Source: CBFGRV01 sp965651265 (GTDB lineage: Bacteria; Bacteroidota; Rhodothermia; Rhodothermales; VXPQ01). Taken from it: a stretch of 64,000 nucleotides of DNA. Below are positions 16,958 through 26,198 of the stretch, piece by piece. The DNA is taken from NCBI GenBank assembly GCA_965651265.1, contig CBFGRV010000015.1, positions 9,630 to 73,629 on the forward strand, read 5' to 3'. How positions within the stretch are numbered: position 1 is the stretch's first letter; every line of letters starts with the position of its first letter. The position numbers were made by a program, and so were the translations under genes. Under the pieces are notes generated by a model. The model was not told where the DNA came from. It did no database searches and saw nothing but the letters and a program-made list of their open reading frames with translations.

Positions 16958-18331
16958 ATGAAGCAGTTTGGTACGATTTGCTTCTGCGTATTCGTGTCAT
17001 TCGCCTCGGCACGTGCTCAGAGCGTTGACCTCATCTTTGCGAACTACCAGCAAGCCAACCAGCTCTGCGTGAGCGACGGTCTCGCATCGTTCCAATGCGA
17101 CGACTCGGCAGCCGGCATGGAATCCTCTACGGGAGCAGCATCCGGCCTCTTCGATTCCGACCAGCTGGTCGACGTGGTCTTCTCGAATATCGACGAGCCC
17201 AATCGCTTTTGCTCGAACCTCGGCGACCGGACCTTTGCCTGCTCCGATGTCGCTCCCGGAGCCGGTGCTTCACGCGCCGTAGTGGCCGGAGATTTCGATG
17301 AGGATGGATCGCTGGATGCCGTCTTCGCCAGATATCTGGCTCGAAACCAGATTTGCTTCGGTGATGGATCTGGTGGATTTACCTGCTCGGACGTGAGCGC
17401 GCTGGCGCGATCGACCATTGGCCTCGTCGCGGCAGACCTCAACAACGACACGCATCTGGATGTCGCATTCTCGAACTCCGGCGAGCCCAACACCGTCTGT
17501 TTGAATGACGGCACGGGCACTTTTGCATGCTCGGACGTGAGCGTCGACTCGCACATGAATCAGCGGGTGGCGGTGGGCGATTTCGACGGAGACGGCACCC
17601 TGGATCTCGTCTTCGCCGCCCAGCATCAAGCCAGCACCATCTGCCTGGCCGATGGCGAGGGTGGATATGTTTGCGATGTGGTAGAGAATGGCGCTTATCC
17701 GACCTTTGGCGTGGCCGCATCGGATCTGGATGACGATGGTGATGTCGACATCGCTTTCGGCATCAATCACTTGCCGGATCGCGTCTGCCTAAATGACGGG
17801 GCGGGCAGCTTCGAGTGCGGCACGGTGGACGGCGTGTCCCGCTTTTCGATGGACGTGATGGTGCTGGATGTGGACTCCAACGGCACGCAGGACCTCGTCT
17901 TCGCCGTCCGCGACGGCCGCAATCAGGTGTGCCTGGGCGACGGGGCGGGAGCCTTTACCTGTCAGGACATCGACGAGAATGATTCCGCCACGCTGGCCAT
18001 GGCCGCTGCCGACTTCGGTGAGTATCCATCGTCGGCGGGCGCCGAGGGATCGTTCGCGCAGCTTCCCGACTCGTATCGGTTGGACGCGAATTATCCCAAT
18101 CCGTTCAATCCATCCACTACGATTCCGTTTGAACTGGAGCGTCCTGCGACGGTGACGCTGGCGGTATACGATGAGCTGGGCCGACAGGTCGCGATAGTCG
18201 CGGATGGATCGTTCGGCAGCGGCCGTCACGAAATCGGTTTCGATGCGCGTGACATGCCGAGCGGTCTCTACCTCTACCGGCTATCCACGCCGGAGGGCTC
18301 GGTGAGCCGGACCATGCTTCTCATGAAGTAG
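16958..18331 (+). CDS. Secreted FG-GAP/VCBS seven-repeat protein with T9SS sorting domain
   Basis: Starting at MKQFGTICF, the product has a signal peptide cleaved near ARAQ (about residue 21). Seven repeats of about 50 residues follow, each with a pair of Cys about ten residues apart around a (N/S)DGxGxFxC core; most carry an FG-GAP calcium loop such as DFDGDGTLD. Seven such units suggest a seven-bladed beta-propeller as in integrin alpha chains, here with one Cys pair per blade. The last 80 residues form a Por-type C-terminal sorting domain with YPNPFNPST, a DELGRQV strand and a GLYLYRL end, so it should be exported by T9SS to the surface. Ligand unknown. Confidence 0.85.
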   Translation: MKQFGTICFCVFVSFASARAQSVDLIFANYQQANQLCVSDGLASFQCDDSAAGMESSTGAASGLFDSDQLVDVVFSNIDEPNRFCSNLGDRTFACSDVAPGAGASRAVVAGDFDEDGSLDAVFARYLARNQICFGDGSGGFTCSDVSALARSTIGLVAADLNNDTHLDVAFSNSGEPNTVCLNDGTGTFACSDVSVDSHMNQRVAVGDFDGDGTLDLVFAAQHQASTICLADGEGGYVCDVVENGAYPTFGVAASDLDDDGDVDIAFGINHLPDRVCLNDGAGSFECGTVDGVSRFSMDVMVLDVDSNGTQDLVFAVRDGRNQVCLGDGAGAFTCQDIDENDSATLAMAAADFGEYPSSAGAEGSFAQLPDSYRLDANYPNPFNPSTTIPFELERPATVTLAVYDELGRQVAIVADGSFGSGRHEIGFDARDMPSGLYLYRLSTPEGSVSRTMLLMK

Positions 18332-18341
18332 CCCCCACCTC

Positions 18342-18360
18342 GGCGCGTGCCGTCGGCGCC
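18342..18360. terminator. Short hairpin between convergent genes
   Basis: GGCGC-gtgccgtcg-GCGCC followed by TTT sits in the 31-nt gap between the propeller gene and the DASS transporter, a likely shared weak terminator. Confidence 0.35.
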
Positions 18361-18362
18361 TT

Positions 18363-19823
18363 TCAGCCGAGCCAGAATCGGATCACGGGGCCTCCGAAGG
18401 CCAGGACGAGAGCGGCCGTAAGGACCCCGACCAATGATCCGATGAGGGCAATGTCGCGCGTCTCCAGCTCTCCGTGCGCGTAGGCCATGGCGTTGGGCGG
18501 CGTGCTGATGGGGAGCGCCATCGAGGCCGATGCCGTGAGTGCGATGCTAATCCCGACGACGGCCGCCGCAGAGCCTGTGGCGGTCGTTGCCGCGAACGAG
18601 ATTCCCAGCGGCAAGATCAGGTTCGCCGTAGCCGTATTCGACATGAACGTGCCCAGCACGAGGGTCCCGAAGATCAGGATCGCCATCACGTAAGACCCTC
18701 CTGAGAGAAACCGATCTACCATATATCGATCCAGGCCGCTCATTTCCATCCCCTTCCCGAGAGCGAGCCCACCGGCAATCAGCAGAAGAATGTCCCAGTT
18801 CAGCCGGTTCACGTCCGTCCTGTCCAGGATGCCCGTCGCCGTGAACGCGACGATAGGGACCTGCGCGACCACGGCCGTCGGCAGGCCGTGAAGCATTTCG
18901 GTCAGCCATAACCCGACGGTGACGGCGAAGACGGCCACGACGAACCACCCCCGGGAATTCATGGTCTGTTTCGGCGGGACGAGCTCTACGGAACTGTTGC
19001 GAGCCCGAAAGACGACGGCCAGCAACATCCACGTCAGGAGCAGGAGTCCAAGCATCAACGGCACGGCGATCAGCATCCACTCCAGAAAGCTGACCTCGAT
19101 GCCGACCGAGCGGAGAAACCCCACGGCCAGCGCATTCGGCGGCGACCCGATGGGCGTCCCCATCCCACCGATATTGGCCGCGAACGGGATGGACAGCACG
19201 ATTCCTTTTCGAAGCCGGCTGCCTGATTCGATCTGCGCCAGCATCGGGGCAACGATCGTGAGCATCATGGCCGTAGTCGCCGTATTGCTCATGAACATCG
19301 AAAAGACGGCCGTCACCACCATGAGGCCGAAAATGACCTGAAGGGGCCGGCCACTGAAGAACCGCAGAATCAGGCCCGCCATGGCTCGATCCACGCCCTG
19401 CTTCGTGGCCGCGTGCGCCAGAAGGAAGCCGCCGAAGAAGAGTACAATGATCGGCTCGCCGATAACGCCGACGAACTCCACATAGCTCGGGGAGTCGCCG
19501 GCGTCGAATCCCAGATGAGCCCATCCCCCGGGATTCGAGAGGAAGACGATCTCAAGCGCTATGACGACGAGCGCCGTGGCGAAGAGAGGCAGAGCTTCGG
19601 TGACCCACAGAAGCGCGGCCAGCACGAGGATGCCGGCCATATAGACGGCCTCTCGGGGCATGCCCGAGTCGCCCAACAGCACGACCACGAGGGTCGCTGC
19701 GGCCACCGACACCAGAAACAGAACCAGATTGCGTGAGCGAAACGCGGCCGGTCGGAGCTCAGACAGCTGGCTCAGCTTGCGCCCGAGCTCCTCCCGGATG
19801 TTGCCGTAATGTGGGATGCGCAT
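18363..19823 (-). CDS. SLC13/DASS family sodium:anion symporter
   Basis: 486 residues with about a dozen hydrophobic segments and the two SNT motifs of the divalent anion:Na+ symporter family: MSNTATTAMM (about 180) and MSNTATANLILP (about 380), which bind sodium and substrate carboxylates in VcINDY-type carriers. IGSPPNALA and ISTPPNAMA repeat the second half of each inverted repeat. Likely substrates are C4-dicarboxylates or citrate, but sulfate and phosphate carriers share these motifs. It follows the coiled-coil gene on the same strand with a 21-nt gap, so the two are probably one operon. The first 30 residues form a polar cytoplasmic extension. Confidence 0.92.
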   Translation of the reverse strand: MRIPHYGNIREELGRKLSQLSELRPAAFRSRNLVLFLVSVAAATLVVVLLGDSGMPREAVYMAGILVLAALLWVTEALPLFATALVVIALEIVFLSNPGGWAHLGFDAGDSPSYVEFVGVIGEPIIVLFFGGFLLAHAATKQGVDRAMAGLILRFFSGRPLQVIFGLMVVTAVFSMFMSNTATTAMMLTIVAPMLAQIESGSRLRKGIVLSIPFAANIGGMGTPIGSPPNALAVGFLRSVGIEVSFLEWMLIAVPLMLGLLLLTWMLLAVVFRARNSSVELVPPKQTMNSRGWFVVAVFAVTVGLWLTEMLHGLPTAVVAQVPIVAFTATGILDRTDVNRLNWDILLLIAGGLALGKGMEMSGLDRYMVDRFLSGGSYVMAILIFGTLVLGTFMSNTATANLILPLGISFAATTATGSAAAVVGISIALTASASMALPISTPPNAMAYAHGELETRDIALIGSLVGVLTAALVLAFGGPVIRFWLG

Positions 19824-19844
19824 GTCGAAGGTCGGCAGCTCTCG

Positions 19845-20279
19845 CTACCAGACACCGTTCGCACCGGGAGACTCATCGTCTCCTTCGGGGCCTCCGCCCT
19901 CCGGCCCGGTCCCACCGGCCCCGCCGGCATCCGTCCCGGTCGATCCCGCAGTCGAATCGCCGGCCCCGACCTGTCTGATGGCATCATCATCGTCAAAATC
20001 GCTTCTCGAGCGATCGAAGGCGCGGCTCAGTTCCTTCCAGGCGCGGTTGATGCCGTCGAGCAACTCGTCGAACGCCTTCTCACCCGCTTCCTGGATTTCC
20101 GGCAGCCGTTCGCGCAGATCGTCCCGGCGCCGGCGCAGATCGTGCAGGCGTCGCTCCGCCTCCTGGCGGGCTTCGGCGCTACGGGACTTCGCCTCCTGTT
20201 CCCAGCGGTCCAACAAGCGGTTCCATTCATCGATCTGCTGCTTCAACCGCTCGGCGTACTCGTCGCGTTTGCTAGACAT
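19845..20279 (-). CDS. Coiled-coil protein with Gly/Asp-rich tail, unknown function
   Basis: 144 residues from MSSKRDEYAERL. AGGA lies 6 nt upstream of this ATG, whereas an ATG two codons earlier is too close. Residues 5-95 form a strongly charged coiled coil dominated by Arg/Glu, and residues 100-144 are a low-complexity Gly/Thr/Asp tail, probably disordered. No signal peptide. It precedes the DASS transporter in the same transcript and has a good promoter candidate. A role as a cytoplasmic partner of the transporter is only a guess. Confidence 0.65.
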   Translation of the reverse strand: MSSKRDEYAERLKQQIDEWNRLLDRWEQEAKSRSAEARQEAERRLHDLRRRRDDLRERLPEIQEAGEKAFDELLDGINRAWKELSRAFDRSRSDFDDDDAIRQVGAGDSTAGSTGTDAGGAGGTGPEGGGPEGDDESPGANGVW

Positions 20280-20309
20280 GGCCATTCCTACGTCTTGTTA
20301 GAGGAGAGC

Positions 20310-20339
20310 GTAACTTATTCTTTCTGGATGAGTATTCAA
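20310..20339 (-). promoter_or_regulatory. Bacteroidota-type promoter for the coiled-coil/DASS operon
   Basis: On the minus strand TTGAAT (20339-20334), 16-nt spacer, TAAGTTAC (20317-20310). This fits the -33 TTG / -7 TAnnTTTG pattern and lies about 30 nt upstream of the start codon, with AGGA between. Confidence 0.5.
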
Positions 20340-20456
20340 TGCGCTTGGAATACTCGTGCCGACTCTGTTCATATCCCCGCCTGCTAGTCCCGCCTGGCAC
20401 GGGTAGAATTTCGAGCCAACGTAGCAAAGCGCTACCTCCCATCGAGGCGCACCCCC

Positions 20457-23400
20457 ATGGACGATCCCGTTCTGCCGTCCGCCAACGGACGTACCTCCGA
20501 TAGAGTCAGCTCGCCCGCCCCGGCGGCCGAGGTCGCTGACGACGATTCCGCTGATCCGAAGGCCACCGATGATGCTGGCCGGCCCGCCGCAGAAGACCCC
20601 TCCGACGAAGTCGGTCGGATGCGCACTCACTTCTTACGGCGGATGCATGCCGTCGCCGAAACGGCCTCCGAAGTTATCTGCGCCCGGAACCGTGAAGAGC
20701 TGCGTGACATCCTGGAGGCCGCCTGCCGGAAAGTCGTCCCGGTAGACGCGTTTTTCTTGCTCAGCTACGATCCATCCACCCATAGCCTCCAGGGTGTCGG
20801 CGGCTACGATGACGGCGAGTATAGTGTACCCGAGTCGTTTTCCGCCTCCGGAACGCCGAGCGAGCGGGTCGTCCGCGAGAGGCGATCGCTCATGACGCGC
20901 CGTGCCGACGACCCCGATGCGCAGGGAGCGATGCTCACCGGCACCGGCCGCCGCTCGGAATCGACCATCCGGTCGCCGATCATTAGCGGAGACTCCGTCA
21001 TCGGTATCGTGACCGTCCAGAGCTACACGCCGAATAGCTATACGGAGGAGGATGTCGAGGTCGTTGAGGTCATCGCTTCCCTGGCGGCCAGCGCACTGGA
21101 CAACATTCAGTTGGCCGAGCAACGCCGCGCCGCCGAGGCGGCCCTGCGGAAGGCCAATGACGAGCTCGAGAGACGAGTCAATGCGCGCACCGCAGAGCTC
21201 GAGCAGCGAACACTCGACCTGGAGAGGGCGGATCAGCGTTTCCGCGCCATCGTGGAAGCAAGCCCCAGTCCGCTCATCCTGAGTCGCTTCAGTGACGGCA
21301 CCATTCTGTACGCCAACGATCGCCTCGAGAGGCTCATGGAGCTCCCCGAGGGATCGCTGCAGGGCAAGAAAACGCCCGACTTCTACCACGACCCCACGGA
21401 CCGGCCGTACATCGTCAATCTAGTCAAGACGCAGGGATACATACGGGATTACCCCCTACGCGTCCGGACCACCAGCGGCAAGATGCTCTGGGTTTCTCTG
21501 TCCGCCCAGCGTCTTGATTTCGACGGCGAACCGGCGATCGCCACCGCGCTGATCGACATCACCGAGCGTATGGAGGCCGAGCGGCGCCTGCAGGAAAGCG
21601 AGGAGCATTTCAGGCGTCTCATCGAGAATGCCTCCGACCTGATCTCCATCATATCCCCCGAGGGCATCACCCTCTATCAGAGCCCCGCGCTGACGCGGCT
21701 GCTTGGCTACGAGCAGGAGGAGATGCTGAGGATCGACGTCTTCGACTATCTGTGCCCGGACGACCTCGAAGCCACGGCCGAGAAATTCCAGATGATGCTC
21801 GCTAATCCGGGCCAGGTATTCACGGCCGAATTTCGGTTCCTCCACAAGGATGGGAGCTACCGGCACTATGAGGCCGTCGGCACGACGCTCGCGCCCGATA
21901 CGGCGGCCGACGGCGTCGTCGTCAACTCGCGCGACATCACGGAACGGCGCATGGCCGAGGAGGCCCTCCGCCGAAGGGAGGAGCAATTTCGACTGCTGAT
22001 CGAGAATTCTTCCGATGTCGCCACCATCGTCGACCCGAAAGGTATCAACATCTATCAGAGCCCCTCGTCGGAGCGGGTACTGGGGTACACGCCCGAGGAG
22101 GTGATGGGCACGAGCGGATTCGAGCGCGTACATCCTGACGATCGCGAATCGGTACGTGCGGCGCTCGCCGCCGCGCTGAGCAACCCCGGAACCACCCACC
22201 TTGCCGTGTTTCGATACCGGCACAAGGACGGTTCGTGGAGAGTGTTGGAAGCCAAGGGGCGCACGCTCTATCCGGACGACCCGTCGGGCGGGGTCATCAT
22301 CAACTCGCGCGACGTCACCGAACGCATCGAATCCGATCGGAAGCTGCGTGTGCAGAAGGCCCAACTGGAAGCGCAGTTGGAGGCGTCCATCGACGGCATT
22401 CTGGTGGTCGCAGGCGACGGACGCATCCTGTCGCATAATCATCGCTTCGTGGAGTTGTGGAACATCCCGCAGTCCATCGTGGACCAGCACTCCGACGAAG
22501 CGGCCCTCGCGTACGTGGTGGATCAGCTCGCCGATCCTCGCGCGTTCCTCGACCGCATCGAATATCTGTACCGCCACCCCTTCGAACGGGCCCGGGACGA
22601 GATTGTGTTGAAGGATGGACGCATCTTCGACCGATACACGGCGCCCATCATCGGTAATGACGGTGAGTACTACGGTCGCGTCTGGTACTTTCGCGACATG
22701 ACCCAGGAACGCCGGCGAGCCCAGGAGCTCGAGGCGGCACGTCAGGAAGCCGAGATTGCCAAGATTCAGGCCGAATCAGCAAACCGCGCCAAGAGCCAGT
22801 TCCTGGCCAACATGAGCCACGAGCTCCGCACGCCGCTCAACGCCATCATCGGGTATGCGGAGATGCTCGTGGAAGACGCCGAGGAGGCCGGATTCCAGCA
22901 TTGTGTGATGGATCTCGGGAAGATCCGGACCGCGGCCCATCATCTGTTGGGCCTTATCAACGATATCCTGGATCTCTCGAAGATCGAGGCCGGGCGGATG
23001 GACGTGTACGTCGAGGAGTTCGACGTCTCTATGCTGCTCGACAACGTTCGCTCTACCATCGAGACGCTCGTCGAGCAGAGGCAAAACGAGCTTCGCGTCG
23101 TGAAGGGTGACAGCCTCGGCACGATGGCCTCCGATCCGACCAAAGTGCGACAGATCCTCTTCAATCTGCTGGCGAACGCTGCCAAGTTCACGGAGAGCGG
23201 GGTCGTGACGCTGGAGGCTTCCCGAGCCGGCGATACATATACATTCACCGTGCTTGACACGGGCATCGGGATGTCGGCGGAGCAGGTCGACCGCCTGTTC
23301 CAGCCCTTCACGCAGGCCGACACATCCACCACGCGTAAATACGGCGGCACCGGCCTCGGTCTGACCATCACGCGCCGGTTTACGGAGCTGCTGGGCGGGC

Positions 23401-24359
23401 ACATCTCGGTGGAGAGCAAGGAGGGCACCGGGACGGCGTTTACCGTTACCTTGCCGGTCACCGTTCCACCGGATACGCAGGCCCGATCGGCTCAGGGCGG
23501 CGGCCACTCGAGCGCATCCACGTGGCAGGGAGACGGCGCGCCCTACGAGCGTGCGCATACTCGCACGGATGTGCCGGCCCGAACCCCGACCACCGACGAA
23601 GCTGCCCCGTTGGTCCTGGTGATCGACGACGACGCCGCATCCTGCGAGGTCGTGCAGAAGATGCTGCACCGCGAAGGATATCGTGTCTCGTGTGCGCATG
23701 ACGGGCAGCACGGGCTCGAACGCGCACGGCTCGAGAACCCGGATGTCATCACCCTGGACATCCTGATGCCGAACACCTCCGGATGGGAGGTGCTGGCACG
23801 CCTCAAAGCCGACGCGGCGACGGCGGAGATTCCGGTGGTGATCATCTCCATCCTCGATGAGGAACGGCTCGGCTTTGCGATGGGAGCCGCCGAATACGTC
23901 ACGAAGCCCGTCGACCGGGAACGCATGCTGGCGGCCGTTCGGAAGCACATCCGTGAGTCGGGCGAACGTAGCCCGACTATTCTTGTGGTGGAGGATGATG
24001 CGGCCACACGGGACGTTCTGCGGCGAACGTTCGAGAAGGAAGGCTGGCAGGTCCGAGAGGCCGTCGACGGCAAGGAAGGGCTGGCGCAGATGGAGGCCGA
24101 CAAGCCGGCCATGATCGTGCTCGACCTCATGATGCCGAACGTTAACGGTTTCGCCTTCATCGAGGAACTGCGGAGTCGGCCCGACCTGGACGACATCCCC
24201 GTCGTTGTGCTAACGGCACTCATTCTAGCCGACGAAGATCGGCGACGCCTGAATGGGCGGGTAGAACGCATCATCCAGAAAGGACAATCGAATCGGGCGG
24301 ACCTGGTGGCGGAGATCCGACGTCTCGTGCCTCTGCCCTCCGATGAGAACGAGGAATGA
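20457..24359 (+). CDS. Large hybrid sensor histidine kinase (GAF, PAS repeats, HisKA-HATPase, two receivers)
   Basis: 1300 residues, cytoplasmic, no membrane segment. In order: disordered acidic N-terminus (1-50), GAF domain (about 60-220), coiled coil (220-260), four PAS-type domains (about 260-380, 385-510, 510-635, 640-760), HisKA with the phospho-His in NMSHELRTPLN (about 787), HATPase with NAAKF, DTGIGM and GGTGLGL (about 890-1000), then two receivers (about 1045-1160, TLDILMP; and 1175-1290, VLDLMMP). PAS units end in the usual DITER/DVTER motif. The first gene of a tightly coupled operon with a receiver and a receiver-phosphatase, which are its likely outputs. Confidence 0.95.
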   Translation: MDDPVLPSANGRTSDRVSSPAPAAEVADDDSADPKATDDAGRPAAEDPSDEVGRMRTHFLRRMHAVAETASEVICARNREELRDILEAACRKVVPVDAFFLLSYDPSTHSLQGVGGYDDGEYSVPESFSASGTPSERVVRERRSLMTRRADDPDAQGAMLTGTGRRSESTIRSPIISGDSVIGIVTVQSYTPNSYTEEDVEVVEVIASLAASALDNIQLAEQRRAAEAALRKANDELERRVNARTAELEQRTLDLERADQRFRAIVEASPSPLILSRFSDGTILYANDRLERLMELPEGSLQGKKTPDFYHDPTDRPYIVNLVKTQGYIRDYPLRVRTTSGKMLWVSLSAQRLDFDGEPAIATALIDITERMEAERRLQESEEHFRRLIENASDLISIISPEGITLYQSPALTRLLGYEQEEMLRIDVFDYLCPDDLEATAEKFQMMLANPGQVFTAEFRFLHKDGSYRHYEAVGTTLAPDTAADGVVVNSRDITERRMAEEALRRREEQFRLLIENSSDVATIVDPKGINIYQSPSSERVLGYTPEEVMGTSGFERVHPDDRESVRAALAAALSNPGTTHLAVFRYRHKDGSWRVLEAKGRTLYPDDPSGGVIINSRDVTERIESDRKLRVQKAQLEAQLEASIDGILVVAGDGRILSHNHRFVELWNIPQSIVDQHSDEAALAYVVDQLADPRAFLDRIEYLYRHPFERARDEIVLKDGRIFDRYTAPIIGNDGEYYGRVWYFRDMTQERRRAQELEAARQEAEIAKIQAESANRAKSQFLANMSHELRTPLNAIIGYAEMLVEDAEEAGFQHCVMDLGKIRTAAHHLLGLINDILDLSKIEAGRMDVYVEEFDVSMLLDNVRSTIETLVEQRQNELRVVKGDSLGTMASDPTKVRQILFNLLANAAKFTESGVVTLEASRAGDTYTFTVLDTGIGMSAEQVDRLFQPFTQADTSTTRKYGGTGLGLTITRRFTELLGGHISVESKEGTGTAFTVTLPVTVPPDTQARSAQGGGHSSASTWQGDGAPYERAHTRTDVPARTPTTDEAAPLVLVIDDDAASCEVVQKMLHREGYRVSCAHDGQHGLERARLENPDVITLDILMPNTSGWEVLARLKADAATAEIPVVIISILDEERLGFAMGAAEYVTKPVDRERMLAAVRKHIRESGERSPTILVVEDDAATRDVLRRTFEKEGWQVREAVDGKEGLAQMEADKPAMIVLDLMMPNVNGFAFIEELRSRPDLDDIPVVVLTALILADEDRRRLNGRVERIIQKGQSNRADLVAEIRRLVPLPSDENEE

Positions 24360-24859
24360 GCGAAGCTCCCCACATGAGCGATGAAACAACGGCCGGCGGA
24401 GGATTGCCTGCGCGCGATCCGGCGTCCCTGAGCGGAGGACTCGGCACGACCGAGGATCCGGCCATTGCCAAGATCCTCATCGTTGAGGACAACGAGATGA
24501 GTCGCGATATGCTGGGCCGGCGCCTCGAACGAAAGAAGTATCAGGTGATCCTTGCCGCTGACGGCGCCGAAGGCATCCGCCGAGCCCGGGAGGAACATCC
24601 CGACCTCATCCTGATGGATCTGAGCCTTCCGGTGCTCGATGGCTGGAATGCGTCGGCAGAACTGAAATCCGATCCGCGGACCCGCGACATTCCCATCATC
24701 GCGCTCACCGCGCACGCCATGGCCGGCGACGAGATACGTGCGCGATCCGTCGGGTGCGATGACTTTGAAACGAAGCCTGTAGATTTCGCTCGCCTGCTCA
24801 CCAAGATATCGGCGCTGCTCGCTCTCCGTGACGGCGCCGACCGTCCCGGCTTGAACTGA
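24356..24859 (+). CDS. Single-domain response regulator (DivK/CheY-like)
   Basis: A receiver domain (about 38-157) with the acidic pair VEDN, phospho-acceptor Asp in LILMDLSLP, a Thr switch (ALTAHA) and the conserved Lys in ETKPVDF. A disordered Gly/Pro-rich N-terminus of about 37 residues precedes it. No output domain. Its ATG overlaps the kinase stop by 4 bases (ATGA); a second Met at 24374 is also possible. It probably relays phosphate between the hybrid kinase and other proteins. Confidence 0.92.
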   Translation: MSEAPHMSDETTAGGGLPARDPASLSGGLGTTEDPAIAKILIVEDNEMSRDMLGRRLERKKYQVILAADGAEGIRRAREEHPDLILMDLSLPVLDGWNASAELKSDPRTRDIPIIALTAHAMAGDEIRARSVGCDDFETKPVDFARLLTKISALLALRDGADRPGLN

Positions 24860-24861
24860 GT

Positions 24862-26070
24862 ATGCAGCCGTTCCCCGATATCGAAGCGACGGATCTGGAT
24901 CGATCCGACGGACGGATTCTCGTGGTCGATGACACGGAATCCAATCGAGACATGCTCTCGAGAAGGCTCGAGCGTCGGGGCTTCACCGTGGAGACGGCGA
25001 AGAACGGACGCGAGGCACTCGACATGGTCCGGTCCGGTTCGTTCGACCTGGTGCTGCTGGATATCATGATGCCGGAGCTGAACGGCTACGAGGTCCTCAA
25101 GCAGATGAAGGAGGATGAGGCGCTGCAGTACATCCCGGTCGTCATGATTTCGGCCATCGACGACGTGGAGAGCGTCGTGAAGTGCCTGGAACTGGGAGCC
25201 GACGACTACCTGCCCAAGCCCTTCAACCCGACACTGCTCCGCGCGCGCGTCGAGTCGACGCTGGCCAAGAAGCGTCTTCAGGACCGGGAGCGCCTCTACG
25301 CCCAATCGCTCGAGCGCGAGCTGGAGATCGGACGTCGCATCCAGGAGGGATTTTTGCCCGCCGAGTTGCCGCAGCGGCCCGGGTGGGAGATCGCCGTGCA
25401 ATTCTGCCCGGCCAAGCAGGTGGCCGGCGACTTCTACGACGCCTTCGAACTGACGTCGGATCGCATCGGGCTCGTCATGGCGGATGTTTGCGGCAAAGGC
25501 GTGGGAGCCGCCATGTTCATGGCCCTGTTTCGAAGCCTGATCCGGGCACACGCGGATCGCGCGGCCGTGTCCCCCTTCGCCCCGGCCGTGGCCATCCTGA
25601 TCGAGGCGATCTCGGCGACGAACGGCTACATCGTGCGGATGCATCGTTCGGCACACACCTTCGCTTCGGTCTTCTTCGGCGTGCTCGATCCGAACACGGG
25701 CGTGCTGAACTACCTGAACGCAGGCCATTTGCCTCCGATCATCATCAATGCCGACGGCTCGATGGAGCACCTCAAGGCCACAGGCCCGGCCGTCGGCCTC
25801 CTCGGAAACGCTACGTTCGACGTAAGCAGCGCCACGATCCTGCCCGGCTCAACGCTGTTCGCCTTTACAGACGGCGTGACAGAGGCACGGGATGAGCACC
25901 GCGCCTTCTTTGACGAGGAACGCCTCTACGACGCGCTTCTTTCCGGTGCAGAGTCGGCTTCCGAGCTTCTCGACAACATCTTCGAGAGCGTCCGCGAGTT
26001 CTCGGGTGATACCGAGCAGGCCGATGACGTGACGATGCTCGCCGTGCGGCGGGAGCTTGCGGCCCTGTAA
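24862..26070 (+). CDS. Response regulator with PP2C (SpoIIE/RsbU) phosphatase output
   Basis: A receiver (about 13-130: VDDTESN, LVLLDIMMPELNG, SKPFNP-type Lys region KPFNPT) is joined by a coiled coil (about 135-165) to a SpoIIE-type phosphatase (about 175-402: VAGDFYDAF, ADVCGKGVGAA, NAGHLPP, FTDGVTEA, QADDVTML). RssB/RsbU-like proteins of this shape dephosphorylate an anti-sigma-factor antagonist or another phosphoprotein once the receiver is phosphorylated. It begins 2 nt after the receiver gene, so it is the output arm of the same operon. No STAS antagonist or HATPase anti-sigma factor is encoded nearby. Confidence 0.93.
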   Translation: MQPFPDIEATDLDRSDGRILVVDDTESNRDMLSRRLERRGFTVETAKNGREALDMVRSGSFDLVLLDIMMPELNGYEVLKQMKEDEALQYIPVVMISAIDDVESVVKCLELGADDYLPKPFNPTLLRARVESTLAKKRLQDRERLYAQSLERELEIGRRIQEGFLPAELPQRPGWEIAVQFCPAKQVAGDFYDAFELTSDRIGLVMADVCGKGVGAAMFMALFRSLIRAHADRAAVSPFAPAVAILIEAISATNGYIVRMHRSAHTFASVFFGVLDPNTGVLNYLNAGHLPPIIINADGSMEHLKATGPAVGLLGNATFDVSSATILPGSTLFAFTDGVTEARDEHRAFFDEERLYDALLSGAESASELLDNIFESVREFSGDTEQADDVTMLAVRRELAAL

Positions 26071-26198
26071 CGATCGAGGCAACGCCGGGCAGGCGCTGTG
26101 ACATCGGCGCGCCGCGGTAGTAAGATCGCCTTGATGAAGATGGCGGAGGCACCCGGCCGCGGCCATCGTCCGGTAAGCAGGAGGTGAGGAGGGATCGA

